From contig ML769921.1 in NCBI GenBank assembly GCA_009733575.1, forward strand, positions 1-34,224: DNA of 34,224 nucleotides. Reading direction: 5' to 3'. This stretch comes from Gymnopus androsaceus JB14 (lineage: Eukaryota; Basidiomycota; Agaricomycetes; Agaricales; Omphalotaceae). The notes beneath the pieces were generated by a model. It made no database searches and had not been told where the DNA came from. It saw nothing but the letters and a program-made list of their open reading frames with translations. Position 1 is the first letter of the stretch, and each line of letters opens with the position of its first letter. Below, in pieces: positions 28,439 to 34,224 of this stretch. The translations under genes were made by a program, and so were the position numbers.

Positions 28439-31400
28439 ATGGACCGTTACCGTGCCGAAAATAGGTGTTTTAATTGTTCAGAAGTCGGACATACCTCGAG
28501 ACAATGTCCTAAGAACAAAACAGTTACTTCAGAAAAGAATTCCACTGGACCTCCAGGATATTCAAACCATAATATGGAGTTTGACTTAGCAGAAGTGGAT
28601 GCTCTGCATGATGCAACCACCGAAGGACCTACAATGGAATTATCACTTGGTGCAATGAGTTGGTTTGAGGATGTTGAAAACACTTACTTTAGTGAGGATG
28701 ATTGGGAAACCGAGGAAGGTGATGAGCTTACTGATTCCGAATTGGAGGAAGACTCAGACTCGGAGTCTATGCCAGCACTTCAGGCAATTTCTGATAGTGA
28801 CTCGGATTACGATTCCGATAATGACTCTATTTACTCGGATGATAGTAGTACCACTGACTTTCTGGATGTCCAGTATCCACCTCACAAACAGTCTTCATAT
28901 CCAACACACTTTGATGCAGCACCATTTTCATTAAAATTGAATGAACCTGGTGTAGAGACGTTACCTGAACCAATACCGGAAGTCGTGGGAAAATTCTCAC
29001 CTGAAATTGCGCTGAAAGAAGCAACTGCTAAAAGTGCTGACAATGTTGCACATGCAAGGTTTTATGACCAACGGAATGAGGACATGCTATTCTACTATGA
29101 AAAATGTCTTGGTAGTGAAAATTGGTCACGGATTGAGGCTGTTCGAGGCGAAACTTATTTGATCTCGCCGTTTAACATGCCTTCCCGTGAAAAGGCGCCA
29201 ATAAAATTTGGAGATCCCTTGGGGGATCATGCACGATGTCTACTTACAGGTGCAGCACCATATGCTGGTGATACATTGGTGTCTGATGAAAATTTGGACA
29301 TTGATGAGCGGTTTTTTGTATATTGCATCTCGGAAACCACTCACCTTGTGAGAGATAATTTGTACCTTGAATTTGGAGATGAGCAGAGCGAATTTGTGGT
29401 TCCTACTGCATGGCTTGAGACTCCTGAATTCAATATAGTGCAGTGGTACTCGCTTAAGCGTAGCCAACTGAACGGATATGAATTTCCAGACTATTTCAAT
29501 CCCAGAGTGAAGTGGATGGACCACAGTCCAATGGGAGATGCATACGGGCATGCAATTGCAAAATTGCTGAATGCATATCAGGTGTTCCCTGGTGATGGGT
29601 TGGAATCAACACCTGTAAGTGAAAGCTTTGAACTTCGTTTCAAGGCAGATCGGAGCTGCAGGGAGAACATCTACGTTGTTCGAGACCTGGGGAGCGGAAT
29701 TGCATTCCGGTTGCCTGTGGAACATTTGAAAAGGCCAAAGTTCGACTTGTACCGTTGGACCTGCAAGCAGTACATCAAATTTTATTGCTATTGCTATCCA
29801 TGCACTCTCTGGCTGGATGACGAATCTGTTTTCGGAAATTTATTCAGTCAGCCATGCTCGGAAATGTTGGTTCGAGAGCTCACCGACGATGAAATGATTG
29901 ATTACCTTATTTGGCGAGGTGATCTTCCGGAGGGCGAATTGCTTTGTGAACTCGAACTCAACGGAGTTCAAGTGCCTCGAGACCAATATGCAGGCCTACA
30001 GCGTAACGCCGCCTCAGTCAAGGACCCGGGTCGAAAAATTCCACGTCCTGTTGTTGTGGAGGTAAAAATTGATGGTCATCCGGCGAAAGCCCTAATTGAC
30101 TCAGGTTCACTAGGTGATTTTATTTCGAACACGCTGGTTGATCAGTTGAAGTGCAGGAAGGAAGAACTTAAGACACCACTCACTTTGCAGTTAGCAGTTC
30201 AAGGTTCACGATCCAAAATTAATTGGGGGGTTCACGTTGACTTTGCCTATCAGAATATTAAAGAAAGACGATATTTTGATGCAATGAATCTTTCCAATTA
30301 CGATCTGATTCTAGGCACGCCATGGCTCTTCCAACACCAAGTTACAATTGGATTTAACGAGTCGCGGGTGGTCATAGGGTGCTCTGAGTCGCTACCTCTT
30401 CAGGGTCCAACTATCTCCCAACTTGCATCACGGAGCATGGAAATTAAGGAGGAACGATTAGACCAGGTCAGAAACATGTTACGGGAGTACGCCAAACCAA
30501 TTTGTGGTTCTGCGGAAAATACTGACTTGCCCCCTCTTAGGGTGATCAACCACCAAATTCCGCTAATTGATGAAAGTCTTGTTATCCCATGGAGGCCATC
30601 GCGGCTACCTGAGAAATTTCGAGATCAGTGGGCTCAGAAACGTGACACGTATATTCGGAGTGGTAGGTGGAAAATTACCACTTCGGGAAATACTGTACCG
30701 ATGATGTTGATTCCAAAACAAGGTGCTAGCTCAGATAAACTTCGAGTTGTGGTTGATCTTCGCCAAAGGAATGCAAACACTCGGAAGTTAGCTTCGCCTT
30801 TACCAGATATTGATGGTATCTTACGAAGGGGAGCTCGGGCTCGCTATCGTTCTATGATAGATGGGAAAGATGCATATGAGCAAATCCGAGTTGAACCAAA
30901 AGACGTACCAAAGACTGCGGTTTCAACACCTGATGGAAATATGGTGAGTCTTGTAATTCAGCAAGGGGATTGTAATGGCCCCGCGACTTATCAGACTCTA
31001 ATGAACTATCTGTTTTCAGCTTACATCGGAAGGTTCATGGATGTATACTTAGATGATATTATTATCTATTCAGACACACTTGAAGAGCACATTACTCATG
31101 TCAAGCTTATCATTGATATCCTTAAACGTGAAAAGCTATATGTTAGTGAAAATAAACTAAATTTTCTTGCTCGTGAAATTCGTGTTCTCGGACGTATTGC
31201 GGATAGTGAAGGTATCCGTATGGACCCTGATAAGGTTGATGCAATCCTAAAATGGAAATCACCTACTAATCGGGACTTACTCCGAGGATTTTTGGGCTCC
31301 GTTGGATTTCTAGCTGATGATATTGCTGAGGTCCGTGTGCACATGGGGCATTTACATGCAATAACCGGTGATACGGTACCCTTCCGTTGGGGACATTCAG

Positions 31401-32215
31401 AAGAACGTGCGTTTCAAGAAATTAAGCGGCTTACTGGGCGATCCAAGATGCATCATCGCGTCCCTTTGAATTATTCCAAAGGAGCGGACCCGGTTTGGAT
31501 GGTGACTGATGGATGTACCACTGGTGTCTCAGGTGCAGTTATCCAGGGCACATCCTGGAAAACCGGAACAGTTGCTGCTTTTTACTCGGCTAAGTTAAAC
31601 TCAGCACAGCAAAATTACCCTGTACACGAAATTGAGATGCTTGCTGGTGTTGAAACAATGCTTCGTCACCGTGATATTCTACAAGGTGTAAACTTTAAGT
31701 GGATAACAGACCACAAGGGCCTAATTCACCTTATTAAGCAAAAGGATTTATCAGGACGCCAGGCTCGCTGGCTTGAAAAAATAAGTGAGTTTGATTTTAA
31801 GGTTGAATATGTCCCGGGAACGGAAAATTTATTAGCAGATGCGCTGTCGCGTTTGTATTCAAATGATGCGCCAGGTACTGTACGTGCACGCAGCGAATAT
31901 ACCGCTCATGACCTCATGGATACAGATATACTTGGACTGAGCTCAATCACTATGCCAGTTCTGGTCGGTGATGAGGCCCGCTGTCGTGTCCCGGACGCCG
32001 TCTATGTTGGTAAAATGGACTTGAGGTCGAACCCAAAAAAGTCGGAAAAAGCTCTTGCAGCTGAGGAACAAGCCAAAGAGGCATTGGCACATCGAAAAAC
32101 TCGGGGTCAGATTATATATCAGCCAATTCAGGCAGGTTCGGAACTTGAACAGGGTCCCAGTATTGCTGAAACAGTTCAAATTGAGCCAGTATCGAAGGCA
32201 AGAGCTCCAAATTAG
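28439..32215 (+). CDS. pol: Pol of the Ty3/gypsy element: zinc knuckle, long unassigned region, protease, RT, RNase H
   Basis: Same frame as Gag; first Met 28439, stop TAG 32213-32215, 1258 codons. Zinc knuckle CFNCSEVGHTSRQC at residues 10-23; Asp/Ser-rich acidic segment about 80-145; about 400 unassigned residues with many aromatic residues and several Cys (about 190-520). Aspartic protease ALIDSGSLGDFIS with the catalytic DSG at about 555. Reverse transcriptase from about 740 (KLRVVVDLRQRN, GDCNGPATYQTLMNYLF) with active-site YLDD near 870. RNase H follows (WMVTDGC, ITDHKGL) with the conserved LADALSRLY just after it. A Lys/Glu-rich linker then runs to the stop. Length and order fit Ty3/gypsy Pol except for the region between zinc knuckle and protease, which is far longer than usual. 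Integrase lies in the next frame (-1). Confidence 0.92.
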   Translation: MDRYRAENRCFNCSEVGHTSRQCPKNKTVTSEKNSTGPPGYSNHNMEFDLAEVDALHDATTEGPTMELSLGAMSWFEDVENTYFSEDDWETEEGDELTDSELEEDSDSESMPALQAISDSDSDYDSDNDSIYSDDSSTTDFLDVQYPPHKQSSYPTHFDAAPFSLKLNEPGVETLPEPIPEVVGKFSPEIALKEATAKSADNVAHARFYDQRNEDMLFYYEKCLGSENWSRIEAVRGETYLISPFNMPSREKAPIKFGDPLGDHARCLLTGAAPYAGDTLVSDENLDIDERFFVYCISETTHLVRDNLYLEFGDEQSEFVVPTAWLETPEFNIVQWYSLKRSQLNGYEFPDYFNPRVKWMDHSPMGDAYGHAIAKLLNAYQVFPGDGLESTPVSESFELRFKADRSCRENIYVVRDLGSGIAFRLPVEHLKRPKFDLYRWTCKQYIKFYCYCYPCTLWLDDESVFGNLFSQPCSEMLVRELTDDEMIDYLIWRGDLPEGELLCELELNGVQVPRDQYAGLQRNAASVKDPGRKIPRPVVVEVKIDGHPAKALIDSGSLGDFISNTLVDQLKCRKEELKTPLTLQLAVQGSRSKINWGVHVDFAYQNIKERRYFDAMNLSNYDLILGTPWLFQHQVTIGFNESRVVIGCSESLPLQGPTISQLASRSMEIKEERLDQVRNMLREYAKPICGSAENTDLPPLRVINHQIPLIDESLVIPWRPSRLPEKFRDQWAQKRDTYIRSGRWKITTSGNTVPMMLIPKQGASSDKLRVVVDLRQRNANTRKLASPLPDIDGILRRGARARYRSMIDGKDAYEQIRVEPKDVPKTAVSTPDGNMVSLVIQQGDCNGPATYQTLMNYLFSAYIGRFMDVYLDDIIIYSDTLEEHITHVKLIIDILKREKLYVSENKLNFLAREIRVLGRIADSEGIRMDPDKVDAILKWKSPTNRDLLRGFLGSVGFLADDIAEVRVHMGHLHAITGDTVPFRWGHSEERAFQEIKRLTGRSKMHHRVPLNYSKGADPVWMVTDGCTTGVSGAVIQGTSWKTGTVAAFYSAKLNSAQQNYPVHEIEMLAGVETMLRHRDILQGVNFKWITDHKGLIHLIKQKDLSGRQARWLEKISEFDFKVEYVPGTENLLADALSRLYSNDAPGTVRARSEYTAHDLMDTDILGLSSITMPVLVGDEARCRVPDAVYVGKMDLRSNPKKSEKALAAEEQAKEALAHRKTRGQIIYQPIQAGSELEQGPSIAETVQIEPVSKARAPN

Positions 32216-34224
32216 CAGACTTGACTAATCATATACCGGATCAGCCGTCGGAGAAGTCCGGACCGGTGATCGATCCTCCATCCCTAACTCACGTCGTCTC
32301 AAGTGGATGTACAGGGATCAATGTGGGACAAGTTGTCAGGGATAACTACTCAAATGACTCAGTTTTTCGGGATATAATTGCGAAACCAAAGGATTACCGG
32401 AACTACGAGGTGATTGACCAAACAGTGTACTTAAAGTTGATTGACCGCACTTTGTTGTGCATTCCGGATATTTTTGTCAATAAACGCAAGCTTCGGGAAA
32501 TTTTGATTGATGAAGCACACTCACTTTTGGCACATCTCAGTATGAAAAAAACTTTGGCTTATCTAAGGGATCATGTCTGGTGGAAGACCATGGTTCAAGA
32601 TGTACAGAAATTTTGTGACAGTTGTTCAGTTTGTCATAAGACAAAATCTTCGAACCATAAGCCTTATGGTCTGTTGAAGCACTTGCCGGTTCCAAGTTAC
32701 CCTTGGGAAGTCATTGGAATTGACTTTGTGGGTCCCCTGCCCGAGAGCAGGAACAGGGACGGCTCTTTTGATATGATCACTACAATTGTTGATCACTTAA
32801 CAGGAATGGTGCATGTAGTGCCAAGTCGGTCAAATTATAAGGCCAAGGATATCGCGGAACTTGTGTTCATGGAAGTGTACAAACATCATGGCCTTCCAAA
32901 AGTAATTATAAGTGACCGTGATTCATTGTTCACCAGTCGATTTTGGTCACACCTTCATGCACTGATAGGCACAAAACTACGAATGTCTAGTGCTTACCAT
33001 CCGGAGACTGATGGATTGACTGAACGTTCAAATCGTACAATGACTCAAATGCTTCGCCAGTGCATTTCTGAATGTCAGGATGATTGGGTGGTACGTTTAC
33101 CTTCAGTCGAGTTTGCAATAAATTTGGCCCGTTCGGAAACTATGGGTTACTCACCATTTTTTCTGAATTCCGGCCGTCTACCACGTTCATTTATTTGGAA
33201 CGATGCAGAAAAATCTGAGTTTCGTGGAGTTCGAATTTTTGCACAGAAAATGAAGGAGGCAGTGATGTCTGCTCATGACTCACTTCTGGCCAGCCGTACA
33301 AAGCAGACACGAGATGAAAATCGCCGTCGGATTCCATCTCCATTTGCAAAAGGAGATCTGGTTTATATTTCAACAAAGAATATCAATTTTCCAAAGGGAC
33401 GTGCTCGTAAACTAATACCGAAGTATATTGGACCCTATAGGATACTTGAAATTCTTGGGGAGTCCTCATGCAAAATTGAACTGCCCCAGAACCTGAAGAA
33501 ACGAGGTCTACATGATGTTTTTCATGCGTCACTTCTGCGCATACATGTTCCGAATGATGACCGTTTGTTTCCTGGCCGTTTAGAGCACCAGGTTGCAGAT
33601 TTTGGTGATGCTTCTGCTGAATGGGCAGTTGACCGAATAATATCTCACTCCGGATCTCGAAGCGATGCCATGTTTGAAGTACAATGGACCTCCAGAGATA
33701 TTACCTGGCTGCCATATAGTAAGATCAGCCATTTGGAGCCCCTGGCCGAATATCTGGAGGCTTTAGGTTTTCATAGTATTGCGGAACTGACTTCAAGTAA
33801 TAAAGACCATCGGGACTTTTATGCTGAGGGTGAAGGTGAATTATTTATGGGCTCTATATTGCTCGAGCTTGCTGGGGACAAGGGACCAGAAGGTATTTAT
33901 ATTGGCTCACCTCCTCCCACTTTCCCCATTCTTAACTTCCCCCACCTTCATTCAATCACCTTCACTTCGGACTCAAGCTCTAATCACTTTCCTTACAACC
34001 ATCACACAATGCCTGTGTTGCCTGTCTTAACAGGTGACCAGTGCTTTGTTCCAGACTTTGGATTTGTCCACTATGATCGTAATTCCGAGTCGGAGACCTG
34101 GAAATTTGTTGATTCTTACTCCACCCCGCACCGTGAATTTGTCAAGGACGATGATTACATGGTGGACTTCATCCACTATGCATGTGCTATTGCACGCGGA
34201 TGGAAGATTGCTGCTCTCGAGGAT
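32216..34224 (+). CDS. int: integrase, chromodomain and C-terminal tail of the Ty3/gypsy element, runs off the window
   Basis: The frame (-1 relative to RT) is open from about 32215 to the right edge with no stop. The HHCC zinc region HSLLAH...CDSC (about 32517-32630) precedes the catalytic core: VIGIDFVGPL (first Asp), VIISDRDSLFTS (second Asp) and YHPETDGLTERSNRTM (Glu). A GPY/F-like segment KYIGPYRIL follows. A chromodomain, EWAVDRIISHSG...FEVQWTSRDITWLPYSKI, lies at about 33619-33730; in chromoviruses it targets integration by binding modified histones. It is followed by about 150 unassigned residues, including DQCFVPDFGFVHYDRNSESE and an Asp-rich segment. There is no own start codon at the beginning, so expression needs frame change from Pol, or the change is an indel. 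Confidence 0.88.

Larger units (their letters stand above)
26150..34224 (+). mobile_element. Ty3/gypsy LTR retrotransposon with chromodomain (chromovirus type), 3' end outside the window
   Basis: Order: 5' LTR, leader, Gag, zinc knuckle, protease, reverse transcriptase, RNase H, integrase, chromodomain. RT before integrase and the chromodomain after integrase define Ty3/gypsy chromoviruses. The element inserted into the Ser/Pro-rich gene at about 26150. Coding sequence is interrupted by an in-frame TGA at 28415 and a frame change at about 32213; otherwise it is open for about 7.6 kb. The 3' LTR is not in the window, so LTR identity and age cannot be judged. Confidence 0.9.

Noticed and set aside
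33770..34224. Envelope gene after Pol
   Set aside because: It shares the integrase frame without a start, and no signal peptide or clear transmembrane segment is visible.

Overview
The window looks like a piece of a mushroom-forming basidiomycete (Agaricomycetes) nuclear genome. The evidence is small introns of about 45-60 nt with very short exons, a mushroom-type F-box protein, a long TPR-CHAT protein, fungal Vps34, and a dense right half of LINE and Ty3/gypsy elements. Gene models were spliced by hand from GT/GC-AG sites, reading phase and family motifs. No database was searched.

Left third (1-8.2 kb): the last codons of one methyltransferase gene lie at the left edge. An intact tandem relative follows at 224-1291. 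A 25-exon sugar-transporter gene on the minus strand (1621-4744) converges on it; one of its splice donors looks mutated. A 1.9-kb gene-free stretch with a dispersed 16-bp motif and a 30-nt A run separates the transporter from an intact single-exon F-box gene (6621-8162).

Middle (9.0-19.3 kb): an 11-exon VPS34 gene is complete at both ends but carries three 1-nt frame breaks in its kinase-coding exon. A 71-bp copy of one of its own exons follows its stop codon. Next come remnants of a repeat-family gene and of a LINE, then a TPR-CHAT gene of about 1650 codons (14058-19259) with about 19 units of 45 residues and an intact His/Cys pair. That gene has two opposite 1-nt frame breaks.

Right part (19.3-34.2 kb): a decayed tRNA-shaped sequence sits in a 51-bp near-perfect palindrome. 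A second LINE remnant follows. A divergent pair of spliced, unrecognised genes comes next: the minus-strand one has two in-frame TGA codons, and the plus-strand one stops at the probable 5' LTR of a chromodomain Ty3/gypsy element that runs off the right edge. This element has an in-frame TGA before its zinc knuckle, a frame change before integrase, about 450 unassigned residues between zinc knuckle and protease, and a tail after the chromodomain.

Two kinds of damage recur. Host genes (VPS34, TPR-CHAT) carry 1-nt indels, which could be real or assembly errors. Repeat-derived genes carry TGA stops compatible with CGA-to-TGA change. The genes do not form an obvious pathway. The most interesting items are the TPR-CHAT protease-like gene, the uncharacterised divergent pair, and the unusual domains of the retroelement.
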